Part shown: positions 1-8,218 of the stretch, one piece after another
How the letters are laid out: each line of letters starts with the position of its first letter
Position numbering within the stretch: the stretch's first letter is position 1
Origin: Clostridia bacterium
GTDB taxonomy: Bacteria > Bacillota > Clostridia > TANB77 > CAG-508
Direction of reading: 5' to 3'
Assembly (NCBI GenBank): GCA_022797145.1
Contig: JAAWKA010000015.1
Location: 1-36,654, forward strand
DNA: 36,654 nucleotides
Made by a program: the position numbers and the translations under genes
Notes under the pieces: model-generated
Told to the model about the DNA's origin: nothing
Database searches by the model: none
The model's input: the letters and a program-made list of their open reading frames with translations, nothing else

Positions 1-100
1 GCGCCGTCATGCAGCTGCTCGTCTTCGGGCCTTACGGTTGGCCGTTCTGGGCCAACGCCGTCGTCACCGTCGCCCTCGTGTGGCTCTACACGCAGCGGGT
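1..100. other. GC-rich foreign segment at the window edge (probable chimeric join)
   Basis: The first ~100 bases are dominated by G and C, while everything after about base 101 is strongly A/T-rich with no transition zone. Read on the plus strand from base 3, the segment is open and encodes a hydrophobic, Trp/Val/Ala-rich peptide (for example GPYGWPFWANAV, then VALVWLY), as expected of a membrane protein from a high-GC organism. The regulator gene on the minus strand runs into this segment and meets a stop only inside foreign sequence. I infer an assembly or library chimera. A very recent insertion junction is possible but less likely. Confidence 0.8.
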
Positions 101-598
101 CTTTTCATGTATTCCTGCTTCATCAGCTAATGTTTTAAATGGTATTCTCAATTTTTTTACTGCTCCTTGCAGTCTTATGTAGGTATTGGATGTTTTATAA
201 TCATATTTAGTTTCGGCTTTACAATTTAATGCTTCCATTAAAATTTTTAAAATTCTCTCACTCGGTTCTACCCTTTCCTTTTCAATATTCCTTATTGTAT
301 CTACTGATACTCCTGTCATATAGCTTAATTTCTTTATAGGTATATCTAAGTCAAGTCTAGATATTAGAAATAGTTTTCCAATTGACAGTTTTTCATCACC
401 TCTATTAATATGTTCTTTCCAAGGAACCTCTAAAAAGTTTAATACTTTTACTCTGCAATTAGTTAACTGTATTGGCTCATTTCCTTTTTCTAGCATATAA
501 ATCATGCTTAATGAAACATTACATTTTTCTGCTAATTTACTTTGTGATAACCCCAATTCTTTTCTCTTCCGGATTATTTCCTCTCTTAAATTCAACAA
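101..598 (-). CDS. Multi-HTH XRE-family regulator, 3' end lost at the join
   Basis: A probable DNA-binding regulator. Residues ~4-60 form an XRE helix-turn-helix (KRKELGLSQSKLAEKCNVS). A second HTH-like unit covers ~73-125 (IKKLSYMTGVSVDTIRNIEK) and a third begins near 143 (FKTLADEAGIHEK), where native sequence ends. The start is TTG at 598, eight bases after GGAGG (607-611). The apparent last residues (TRCV and stop at 86) come from the GC-rich foreign segment, so the true C-terminus is unknown. Codon 10 (569-571) is an in-frame CGG that must be read in frame for this protein to be made, an exception to the pattern seen in truB, rimP and the GH57 gene. The target and ligand are unknown. Confidence 0.75.
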
Positions 599-692
599 AT
601 TCTTGTCCTCCTTTTTTTACCAAATATTATGTATATATTATACACTTATATTATGTAAATGTCTAGTCATTTTATCTGATTTTCTTTTTATT

Positions 693-731
693 AATAGGAG
701 GCATTCTCCTTAAAGAAGAATGCCTCCTATT
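693..731 (-). terminator. Hairpin overlapping the end of the HAD gene
   Basis: Perfect 15-bp inverted repeat: AATAGGAGGCATTCT (693-707) and AGAATGCCTCCTATT (717-731), separated by 9 bases. The stop codon of the HAD gene (710-712) lies in the loop. The U-tract on the minus strand is poor (ATTAATAAAAAG), so this could be a weak terminator or an mRNA 3'-end stabiliser. Confidence 0.55.
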
Positions 732-1420
732 TCCTGTAAACTTGAAATTTCATAATCTGGTTTAATATTTGTATTATTTTCCTTATTTTTATCATTATAC
801 CAAATTGTCATAATTCCAGCTCTATTTCCAAAAGCAATATCACTTCCTAGAGAATCTCCAATTATAACTGCATTGTCTCTTGCTACCTCAATTATCCCTT
901 CGATTCTCTTTGTAGCTTTTGGATTAGACTTCAAATATTGACCATCACAAGCATGTACAAGCTCAAAATACTCTAATAAATCATTTTCTTTTAAACGTCT
1001 TAACTGTGTACTTTTAATCCAATCTGTTAGAACAATATTTCTGCAATTTTCTCTTTTTAGTTTTTCCAAAACTTCTGTTACTTTTTCATTTAAGTCTATA
1101 GTCTTACTTCTTGTTTGCCATTCTTCCCAAAATTCTATAGGTAGAATATCATAATGCATTAATGCTACTTCTGTAAGTTCTATAAACAGTTTAAGTATCT
1201 TTTTCTCAGTAACCTTTGTTTCCAAAAAAACTTCTGAAAATTCCTTATGAAAACTATAAAATTGCTCTTTAATGTTTTCTAATCCAATGGGAAACTCATG
1301 TATCAATCGTTCTCTTCCTTTTGGCTTTAGAATACTTCCTATAATTATGTCTACTTCATCCTCTCTTGGCCGCCACACAGTATTATCAAGATCCCAAATG
1401 ATATAAGATATTTTTTTCAT
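710..1420 (-). CDS. HAD-superfamily hydrolase
   Basis: Predicted cytosolic phosphatase of the HAD superfamily, 236 aa from the ATG at 1420; substrate unknown. The four HAD motifs are visible: motif I DLDNT with the nucleophile Asp near residue 10, motif II Thr in VLTDW, motif III Lys in SNPKATK, and motif IV GDSLGSD. The ATG is preceded by a GGGGG site. An in-frame TTG four codons upstream (1432) is possible but overlaps that site. A perfect consensus promoter lies upstream at 1469-1497. Codon 17 (1370-1372) is CGG, between motif I and the cap, and must be decoded in frame; a +1 shift there would reach a stop within a few codons. This gene is therefore the clearest counterexample to the CGG pattern, or is recently acquired. 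Confidence 0.8.
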   Translation of the reverse strand: MKKISYIIWDLDNTVWRPREDEVDIIIGSILKPKGRERLIHEFPIGLENIKEQFYSFHKEFSEVFLETKVTEKKILKLFIELTEVALMHYDILPIEFWEEWQTRSKTIDLNEKVTEVLEKLKRENCRNIVLTDWIKSTQLRRLKENDLLEYFELVHACDGQYLKSNPKATKRIEGIIEVARDNAVIIGDSLGSDIAFGNRAGIMTIWYNDKNKENNTNIKPDYEISSLQEIGGILL

Positions 1421-1468
1421 ATTTACCCCCAATCTGCAGATAAAACCTCATATTATGTTACCATATCT

Positions 1469-1497
1469 ATTATAATATTTTATTTCTCTGTTGTCAA
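1469..1497 (-). promoter_or_regulatory. Consensus sigma-A promoter for the HAD gene
   Basis: On the minus strand, -35 TTGACA (1492-1497), a 17-base spacer and -10 TATAAT (1469-1474) match the housekeeping consensus exactly. Transcription would start near 1462, about 40 bases before the ATG at 1420. Confidence 0.8.
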
Positions 1498-1627
1498 ATT
1501 TATTCCAAAATCATTACATTTTGTTATAATTTTTTATTTCTTTATTTTCTCTTTTATATTTTATGCATATTTTCTACCTTTTTTGGAAAAAACTATTATT
1601 AAAACAAATTTAGTTTGGAGTAAAATA

Positions 1628-3343
1628 ATGGATAATATAAAAAAAGAAAGTTTTATTCAAAAATTTAATAATTTTTTTAAATATAAAGATACTGACCAAT
1701 ATAACTTTTCTATTGGTGAAACAACTATAGAAAAATCCGAAGAAAATAATCCTTTTGAAAAACAGTCACTGATTTCTCCTCCTGAAGTTGAAAAAAAAAT
1801 TTTTTCAAATTTTAATGATAATTTAGAACATATGAAAGTAGTTTATAACTCCCTAATTAACAGTGACATAATTATTCGTCAATTCACTTTAATTGCAAAA
1901 AACAAACAATATCCTGCCTTCTTACTTTATATTGATGGAATGGTAGATTCAAAAATTATAAATGATTTCGTACTTTCACCATTAATGTTAAGAAATCGTG
2001 CTAATATTTTTGATATTGACGACAATAAGTCTTTTACAAACTCTCAGGCTACTAAAGAAAAAAAATTTAATCTTGGTGAATATATATTAAACCATCTAAT
2101 GCCTCAAAATAGCGTAAAAATGGCTAATGAATTTTCTGATATTACCACTGGAGTTAACTCTGGTAATTGTGCACTTTTTGTGGATACATTAAATTGTGCT
2201 TTTGATATTGATGTAAAAGGTTTTAAGCAAAGAAGTATAGGCAAACCAGATAATGAAATGGTAATAAGAGGTTCACAAGAGGGTTTTACTGAAGCTATTA
2301 GAACAAACACTTCTTTAATCAGAAGATTAGTAAATAACGAAAACTTAATTATAGAAAATATATCTGTAGGAAATATTAGCAATACAAGCTGTGCTGTATG
2401 TTATATGAAAAATATTGCCAATAATGAACTAGTTAGTGAAGTAAAATATAGGCTAAACAACATTAACATAGATTATCTTATCTCATCTGGACAATTAGAA
2501 CAATTAATTCAAGATGATAGTAATTATAGTCTTCCACAAATAATCGCATCAGAACGACCAGATAAAGCTAGTAATTATTTATTAGAAGGACGAGTTGTTA
2601 TTATTGTAAATGGTAGTCCATACTGTTTAATTGCTCCTGGAACTTTAGTAGATTTTATTTCCTCTCCTGAAGATTTAAACTTAAATTTTAGATTTTCTAA
2701 TCTATTAAAAATTGTTCGTGTAATAGCTTTAATCATAACTTTATTTCTTCCAGGTTTATATGTTGCAATTACAAATTTTCATCAAGAATTAATACCTACA
2801 GAATTATTATTTGCTATTGTAGCTTCTAGAGATACAGTACCTTTTCCTATAATTTTTGAGCTATTATTAATGGAACTATCCTTCGAATTAATACGTGAAG
2901 CAGGAGTACGAGTTCCTTCCCCTATCGGTCCTACTATTGGAATTGTCGGAGGTCTTATTTTAGGACAAGCTGCTGTTGATGCTAATGTTGTAAGTCCTAT
3001 ATTAATAATTATTATAGCAATTACTGGTATCTCTTCTTTTGCCGTTCCAGATTTTATACTTAGTTTTCATTGTAGATTAGCAAGATTTGCTTACATTTTT
3101 TCTGGTTACTTACTAGGTTTCCTAGGAATTGCAATGGTTTTGTTTATTCATTTTATAATAATGATTAGTATTAAATCTTTTGGATATTCATATTTACAAC
3201 CTTACGTTCCTATAACAAGAGACTATAAAGGAATTTTACTATCTCCTGCCTGGAAAAGAGAGCATAGATCAGATTTTCTTAATACTAAAAAACCTAAAAA
3301 ACAAAATAAAATTAGTATGAAATGGAAATATCCAAATAAATAA
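1628..3343 (+). CDS. gerKA: Germinant receptor A subunit (GerA/GerKA family)
   Basis: A subunit of the inner-membrane germinant receptor of dormant spores, which senses nutrients and starts germination. I chose the ATG at 1628 (571 aa) because GGAG at 1617-1620 sits seven bases before it; an in-frame TTG at 1583 lacks such a site. The N-terminal ~340 residues are soluble and contain the family signature region (residues ~150-230, including GNCALFVD). The C-terminal part from ~365 to 525 holds several membrane helices with the conserved PSPIGPTIGIVGG stretch, followed by a basic tail. It is the first gene of a tight operon with B and C subunits and a small fourth gene. CGT and CGA arginine codons occur; CGG does not. 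The K-type name is by overall resemblance only. Confidence 0.9.
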   Translation: MDNIKKESFIQKFNNFFKYKDTDQYNFSIGETTIEKSEENNPFEKQSLISPPEVEKKIFSNFNDNLEHMKVVYNSLINSDIIIRQFTLIAKNKQYPAFLLYIDGMVDSKIINDFVLSPLMLRNRANIFDIDDNKSFTNSQATKEKKFNLGEYILNHLMPQNSVKMANEFSDITTGVNSGNCALFVDTLNCAFDIDVKGFKQRSIGKPDNEMVIRGSQEGFTEAIRTNTSLIRRLVNNENLIIENISVGNISNTSCAVCYMKNIANNELVSEVKYRLNNINIDYLISSGQLEQLIQDDSNYSLPQIIASERPDKASNYLLEGRVVIIVNGSPYCLIAPGTLVDFISSPEDLNLNFRFSNLLKIVRVIALIITLFLPGLYVAITNFHQELIPTELLFAIVASRDTVPFPIIFELLLMELSFELIREAGVRVPSPIGPTIGIVGGLILGQAAVDANVVSPILIIIIAITGISSFAVPDFILSFHCRLARFAYIFSGYLLGFLGIAMVLFIHFIIMISIKSFGYSYLQPYVPITRDYKGILLSPAWKREHRSDFLNTKKPKKQNKISMKWKYPNK

Positions 3344-3362
3344 AAGGAGGTTTTAATATTTA

Positions 3363-4484
3363 ATGAATTATTCTAAAATAGGTTCTATTGAAGCAATTTC
3401 ACTAATTATTATTGTTATATTAAATCATATTGTATTACATTTTCCCAAGAATCTTATAGATTCATGTGGCCCTTCCTCCCCTATAAATGTTATCTATATT
3501 AGTATATTAATATTTATATTTTTATATTTTTTAGTAAAACTTTTTAAAAACTTTACTAGTAATGATATTATAGATATTTCTGAATTTTTAGGAGGAAAAT
3601 TCTTAAAAATAATAATTGGTATTTTATTTATCTTATATTTTTTAATAACTTCTAGCACTTCACTTAGAAATTTTGCTGAGATATTAAAAGTAACTTACTT
3701 TCCTAATGTAAATATCTATATATTATTAATTGCATTTTTAATTGTAGCATTAATTGCAAACAAATTTGGAACAAACAGCGTCATAAGATGTAACCTTATA
3801 ATAGTGCCTCTAGTTCTAATAACTTTATTAATTCCGTTTTTCTTAACTATTACAAGATATGTTCCCCAAAGAATTTTTCCTATTTTAGGATATGGTTTTA
3901 ATGAAACTTTTTTCAAAGGTGCTACAAATATATTTGCAATAAATGGAATTGCTTATATTTATTTTTTAATGCCTATGCTTAAAAAACAAGAAAATTTCAA
4001 ATCAATTAGTTTTATTGGTATTGGAATTTCTACACTCTATTTATTTTTAAGTGTAATAACACTACTTTTCTCTTTTGCTGATGTACTATCTGTTAATAAA
4101 TTATCTTCTGTATATTCATTAATCAGAGGTGCAGATTTTGGAAACTTTTTTCAAAGACCTGATGCTATCTTCTTCTTGGGATGGATGCTATCTCTTATGT
4201 CATATTTAAGTATTAGTTTAATGCTTATTACTAATATTTTTAGAAAAATTACTAATATAAAAAATTCATCTTCTATGATTTATGCATTTTGTAGCAGTAT
4301 ATTTATAATATCCTTAATTCCTAAAGGAATGGAAGAAATCCGTTATATTGAAAACAATATTTTAAAAATATTTACTATTTCTTTACTATTTGTCATAAGT
4401 TTTATAATTATGATAATATCAAATATAAAATATATAAAAACTCATAATAAACATCCTAAGGAGGTTGATTTAATTGAAAATTAG
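3363..4484 (+). CDS. gerKB: Germinant receptor B subunit (endospore germination permease)
   Basis: Polytopic membrane subunit of the germinant receptor, distantly related to amino-acid/polyamine/organocation transporters and thought to bind the germinant. The 373-aa length and about ten hydrophobic helices spread along the whole chain fit the family. GGAGG at 3346-3350, just after the gerKA stop, serves the ATG at 3363 with a rather long 12-base spacer. The C-terminus overlaps the start of gerKC by 11 bases, suggesting translational coupling. Expression is expected in the forespore, but I see no clear sigma-G promoter upstream of gerKA. Confidence 0.9.
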   Translation: MNYSKIGSIEAISLIIIVILNHIVLHFPKNLIDSCGPSSPINVIYISILIFIFLYFLVKLFKNFTSNDIIDISEFLGGKFLKIIIGILFILYFLITSSTSLRNFAEILKVTYFPNVNIYILLIAFLIVALIANKFGTNSVIRCNLIIVPLVLITLLIPFFLTITRYVPQRIFPILGYGFNETFFKGATNIFAINGIAYIYFLMPMLKKQENFKSISFIGIGISTLYLFLSVITLLFSFADVLSVNKLSSVYSLIRGADFGNFFQRPDAIFFLGWMLSLMSYLSISLMLITNIFRKITNIKNSSSMIYAFCSSIFIISLIPKGMEEIRYIENNILKIFTISLLFVISFIIMIISNIKYIKTHNKHPKEVDLIEN

Positions 4485-5712
4485 CACTTCTTACAAATAT
4501 CTAGTCTTATTCTTGCTTCTATCTATTTTTACTTTTTCACTATCTGGTTGCTACAATTCTCAAAATATTGATCGTTTAGCATATATTGTAGCTATTGGTT
4601 TAGATATAGGAGAAAATAATAAATTAAGAATAAGTTTTCAAATTTCTATACCTAATAGTTCATCTGGTGAAAGTGGTTCTTCTCAATCTAGTGAATCTGT
4701 TGTAAATGCAATAGAATGCTCTTCCATAGATTCTGGAATTAATCTATTAAATTCATACTTAAGTAAAGAAGTAAATCTTTCACATTGTAAAGTTATAGTT
4801 TTTTCTGAAAAATTTGCTTATGGTGGTATTTCTGAATCCCTATATACTTTAATGAATGATATTCAAATAAGACCTGATTGTAATATTGTTGTTAGCAGAT
4901 GTGATGCAGAATACTTTTTAAAAAATTCAGAGCCACTTCTTGAAAAATTATCTGCTAAATACTATGAAATAGCTCCTAGTTCCAGCGAATATACCGCATA
5001 TACACAAAGTGTAACTCTTAGTAAATTCTTTTCTAATTACAATGACTCCTGTACAGAATGTTATGCTATACTTGGTGGAGTCAATTCAAAATCTACTCAT
5101 GATACTGCTTCTAATATAAGTGGTGAAGAAAAAGATGCAGATAATAAAGCAAATGAAACATTAATTGATAGTAAACCCAATATTGAAAACATGGGACTTG
5201 CTGTATTTAATGGTGATAAATTAGCAGGTGAGCTATCTGGTATTGAAACTATGTGTCATCAAATTGTTTCTAATTATTTAGATACTTGTAATATAACCAT
5301 TCCCAGTCCCTTTGAAAATAACAAAAATGTCAGCCTACGATTGCGTTTAAAAAACAAGACTAAAAATAAAGTTTACTTAGTAGATAATTCTCCATATATA
5401 ACAACAAAAGTAAATTTAGAAGCTAGAATTTTATCTATGGATGAAAATTCTGACTACCTTGAATCTGAAAATATAAAACTTTTAGAAGAATATGCAAATT
5501 CTTACTTAGAAAGTAAAATTTATGAATATCTATATAAAACTTCTAAAACTTTAAATAGTGATATTGATGGTTTTGGGAAATATGTTATCCATAATTTTTT
5601 AACTTGGAATGATTGGAAATCTTATAACTGGTTAGAAAATTATAAAAATTCTTTTTTTAATGTAGATGTAAATATTAGTGTTAAATCAGGTTATTTAATT
5701 TTAGAAAGCTAG
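4474..5712 (+). CDS. gerKC: Germinant receptor C subunit, lipoprotein (Ger(x)C family)
   Basis: Membrane-anchored lipoprotein subunit of the germinant receptor, 412 aa, usual for Ger(x)C. A signal peptide is followed by the lipobox LSGC (Cys near residue 26), then the family N-terminal stretch (DRLAYIVAIGLDIG). The start is TTG at 4474, nine bases after GGAGG (4460-4464), inside the 3' end of gerKB. A Ser/Asn-rich linker lies near residues 195-230 and the C-terminal domain is rich in short Tyr/Leu helices. It is co-transcribed with gerKA and gerKB and followed after 25 bases by a small two-helix membrane protein gene. Confidence 0.9.
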   Translation: MKISTSYKYLVLFLLLSIFTFSLSGCYNSQNIDRLAYIVAIGLDIGENNKLRISFQISIPNSSSGESGSSQSSESVVNAIECSSIDSGINLLNSYLSKEVNLSHCKVIVFSEKFAYGGISESLYTLMNDIQIRPDCNIVVSRCDAEYFLKNSEPLLEKLSAKYYEIAPSSSEYTAYTQSVTLSKFFSNYNDSCTECYAILGGVNSKSTHDTASNISGEEKDADNKANETLIDSKPNIENMGLAVFNGDKLAGELSGIETMCHQIVSNYLDTCNITIPSPFENNKNVSLRLRLKNKTKNKVYLVDNSPYITTKVNLEARILSMDENSDYLESENIKLLEEYANSYLESKIYEYLYKTSKTLNSDIDGFGKYVIHNFLTWNDWKSYNWLENYKNSFFNVDVNISVKSGYLILES

Positions 5713-5737
5713 TAAGCTATTACGAAAGGACTTTATT

Positions 5738-5902
5738 ATGAAATTTATTATTATTTTATTAACCATATATATATTCTTAAAAACTATATATTATGGAATA
5801 TATGAATATAAAGATAATAACAATAAACTTGCTGGAATATTTATTATTATATTTTCTTTTGTCTCTCTTATTTTACCTAACATAATGATTTATATTAGAT
5901 AA
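5738..5902 (+). CDS. 54-aa two-helix membrane protein, candidate germinant-receptor D subunit
   Basis: Short ORF directly after gerKC, with AAAGGA ahead of the ATG at 5738. The product is very hydrophobic: an N-terminal helix (FIIILLTIYIFL), a short polar loop with Lys/Asn/Asp, and a second helix (GIFIIIFSFVSLILPNIMI) ending in IYIR. Several Bacillus germinant-receptor operons carry a small fourth gene encoding a two-helix D subunit that modulates receptor function. Position, size and topology fit that role here, but I recognise no sequence motif, so the function is inferred from context only. It ends just before a long AT hairpin that closes the operon. Confidence 0.6.
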   Translation: MKFIIILLTIYIFLKTIYYGIYEYKDNNNKLAGIFIIIFSFVSLILPNIMIYIR

Positions 5903-5906
5903 AATA

Positions 5907-5956
5907 ATATAATACTATAATTATAATGATTTATAATTATAATTATAGTATTATAT
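5907..5956. terminator. Bidirectional AT-only hairpin between gerK and truB
   Basis: Perfect 20-bp inverted repeat, arms 5907-5926 and 5937-5956, with a 10-base loop. It lies between two convergent operons and overlaps the truB stop (5943). The plus-strand arm is followed by TCTCTTTTT and the minus-strand arm by TATTTTATC, so it may terminate both transcripts. The stem is almost pure A/T. Confidence 0.6.
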
Positions 5957-6819
5957 CTCTTTTTAACAAATTATTTTTCATCTGTCCAAGTCCTATAAAT
6001 TTACTTTTTTTATCATATATTCTATAAATATCATTTTGTAATTCTTTGTGTAACTTTACTCCATTTAAAAACAATTCTAATTGCTTATTTTCTAGACATA
6101 TAGCACTACTAGTTTTAAATAAATTTTCTATTGAAATAATATGCATTTTTAGAAACTCTTTATTATTCACATTCTCCTTTAATTCTTGTATTGTTAATGC
6201 ATCTTTTATATTAAATTTTCCTACTTGTATTCTTTCTAATTCTTTCATACACCCGTATTGTTCCAAGCTTATTGGCTAATTCTTCACATATTGTTCTAAT
6301 ATATGTACCTTTTGAACAGTTTATTGTAAAAATAATCTCAGAATTTTTCTTATCTAATTTTTCTAATTTTATATCATATATTTCTATTTCTCTAGGCTTT
6401 ATTTCTACTTCTTGACCTTTTCGTGCATATTCATATAACTTTTTTCCATTTACTTTTATTGCTGAATACATAGGTGGTATTTGCTCTAATTTTCCTAAAA
6501 ACTCTTTTAATTTTTGTTTTACAAAATCTTCAGAAATACTGTTAATATCTACTTGTTGCTTTTGTAATACTTTACCTGTAATATCCAATGTATCTGTTTG
6601 TATTCCTAATTTCAATGTTGCTTTATATATCTTATCATGATTTATTAAATATTTTGATAATTTAGTTCCTTTGCCTATTAATAATGGTAATACTCCTGTA
6701 GCATTTGGATCTAAAGTTCCAGTATGTCCTACTTTTTCATTTAAAATATTTTTTACAACTTTTACTATATCATGTGAAGTATAGTCTTTGGGTTTGTTTA
6801 TTTGTATAATTCCATCCAT
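5943..6819 (-). CDS. truB: tRNA pseudouridine-55 synthase TruB, read through a +1 frameshift at CGG
   Basis: TruB isomerises U55 of the T-loop of tRNAs. The first frame (ATG 6819) gives residues 1-188 with the catalytic motif GHTGTLDPNATGVL (Asp37) and the conserved KGTYIRT region. It then reaches an in-frame CGG (6253-6255) and would end after 13 unrelated residues. Skipping the C of CGG and continuing with GGG at 6254 gives LGTI-G-CMKELERIQVG and the normal C-terminal domain, 291 aa in total, the usual length. Conserved sequence resumes immediately on both sides, so this is a one-base shift with no loss of coding sequence. It is the only in-frame CGG I see in the gene. It is the last gene of the rimP-nusA-infB operon, 15 bases after nrnA. 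A sequencing error is the alternative, but the same break occurs in two other genes. Confidence 0.85.
6253..6255 (-). other. +1 frameshift site: CGG codon 189 of truB
   Basis: Minus strand reads ACA ATA CGG GTG in the incoming frame and ATA (C) GGG TGT ATG in the outgoing frame. Before it the protein matches TruB up to LGTI; after it, it matches from GCMKELERIQVG. Gly from the GGG codon lies where other TruB proteins carry a small residue. Confidence 0.75.
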
Positions 6820-6834
6820 CTAATCTTCTTCCTT

Positions 6835-7785
6835 TTATCTTAAGTGCTTTTTTATTTCATTTATTATCTTATCTTTTGCATCTTGTAAATTTGTATGTAG
6901 TAAACAACCAGCAGCTCTAATATGTCCTCCTCCTCCAAATAGTACACATATATCTGCTACATTAACATAATTATTAGATCTAAGTGACACTTTGTATCCT
7001 TGTTTGTCTTCCCTTAATAAAACAGAAACCTCAACTCCTTTAATTTCTCTTCCTATATTTACTAATCCCTCATGATCTCCTTGTTTAGCATTTACTCTAT
7101 TTTCATCTTCCTTTGTTATATATGTATATGAAATTTTTCCTTCTTCTAAAAATTCTATCCTATTTTCTGCAATTTTGGTAAGTTCAAAATTACTCCTTGT
7201 CTTTATCTCTAAAACTCTTTTATATGTATCTGCAACATTAACTCCAATTCCTAATAGCCAAGCGGTAAATTCAAAAGTCTCAGCAGTAGTTGCTGCATAT
7301 TTAAATCCACCTGTATCTGTTATTATCCCTGTTAAAAGACATGTTCCAATTTCCTTTGTAATGTTTATTTTTAAATGTTCCAAAACTAAAATTAAAATTT
7401 GACATGTTGCTGGAGCATCTGGATTTACAAAATTATAATCTGCAAACATAGTATTACTACTATGATGATCTATATTTATAGTAACCTTTGCATCTTCAAA
7501 ATATTTTGCAAACCCATTCAATCTTTTTATATCTCCACAATCTAATGCTATTGCTAAATCATAAACATCCTTTCTCCCCTCTTTTTTTATTTCTTTTGAA
7601 TTTGGAAGAAATTTAAAAGTATCTGCATATTCTGGTATTATTAAATCTACTTCTTTATTTAATTGTTTTAAAGAATTATACATTGCCATAGAGCTACCTA
7701 TTGCATCTCCATCTGGTGTTTCATGTGTTAATATCACTATTGTATTTGCTTTATTTATTTCTTCTCTTATATTATCTAATGTCAT
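6835..7785 (-). CDS. nrnA: DHH-family oligoribonuclease/pAp phosphatase NrnA
   Basis: NrnA-type phosphoesterase that degrades nanoRNAs and 3'-phosphoadenosine 5'-phosphate using a two-metal centre. At 316 aa it has the full DHH domain: HETPDGDAIGSS (residues ~20-31), ALDCGD near 83, the name-giving DHH in NIDHHSSN near 111, and TGIITDTGGF near 155. The DHHA1 domain ends with GGGGHIRAAG near 290. The start ATG at 7785 follows GGGAGAAG. In many Bacillota this gene sits between rbfA and truB, as here. No CGG codons were seen. Confidence 0.92.
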   Translation of the reverse strand: MTLDNIREEINKANTIVILTHETPDGDAIGSSMAMYNSLKQLNKEVDLIIPEYADTFKFLPNSKEIKKEGRKDVYDLAIALDCGDIKRLNGFAKYFEDAKVTINIDHHSSNTMFADYNFVNPDAPATCQILILVLEHLKINITKEIGTCLLTGIITDTGGFKYAATTAETFEFTAWLLGIGVNVADTYKRVLEIKTRSNFELTKIAENRIEFLEEGKISYTYITKEDENRVNAKQGDHEGLVNIGREIKGVEVSVLLREDKQGYKVSLRSNNYVNVADICVLFGGGGHIRAAGCLLHTNLQDAKDKIINEIKKHLR

Positions 7786-7838
7786 AATCTTCTCCCTTTT
7801 ATCTTAAAGTAAAATATCATATATTCTACTTTTATATT

Positions 7839-8207
7839 TTATTTATTTTCTGATCCTATATCTTTTATAATATCTTTTAAAATAGAATCTATTTTTGCTC
7901 CATATTCTATTGAATCATCTAGTTCAAATATAATTTCTGGTGTAACTCTTAAATTTATTGTTTTGGCTAATTGTGTCCTTACAAATCCAGAAGATTTTTT
8001 TAATCCTTGTAAAGTTTGTTTTAAATTCTTTGAATTTAATATACTCACATATGTTTTTGCATATTTTAAGTCTGGTGTAACTTTTACTCTTGTTACACTA
8101 ATTAAGCCACTTATATTAGGATTTTTAATTTCATAAGTAATTATATGACTTATTTCTTTTTTTAATTCTTCATTGATTCTATTAAATCGATTATTATTCT
8201 TTTCCAT
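7839..8207 (-). CDS. rbfA: Ribosome-binding factor A
   Basis: Small KH-fold protein that binds the 30S precursor and assists maturation of the 16S rRNA 5' end. The 122-aa product has the family N-terminus (FNRINEELKKEISHII), a core GLISVTRVKVTPDLKYAKTYVSI, and FVRTQLAKTINLRVTPEIIFELDDSIEYG toward the C-terminus. It starts 11 bases after the infB stop, with AAAAGGAG ahead of the ATG, and belongs to the same minus-strand operon. Confidence 0.95.
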   Translation of the reverse strand: MEKNNNRFNRINEELKKEISHIITYEIKNPNISGLISVTRVKVTPDLKYAKTYVSILNSKNLKQTLQGLKKSSGFVRTQLAKTINLRVTPEIIFELDDSIEYGAKIDSILKDIIKDIGSENK

Positions 8208-8218
8208 AAAATCTCCTT

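Noticed and set aside
1500..1627. Sigma-G promoter for the gerK operon
   Set aside because: A TGCATA sequence is present near 1573 but no matching -10 element lies at the right spacing.
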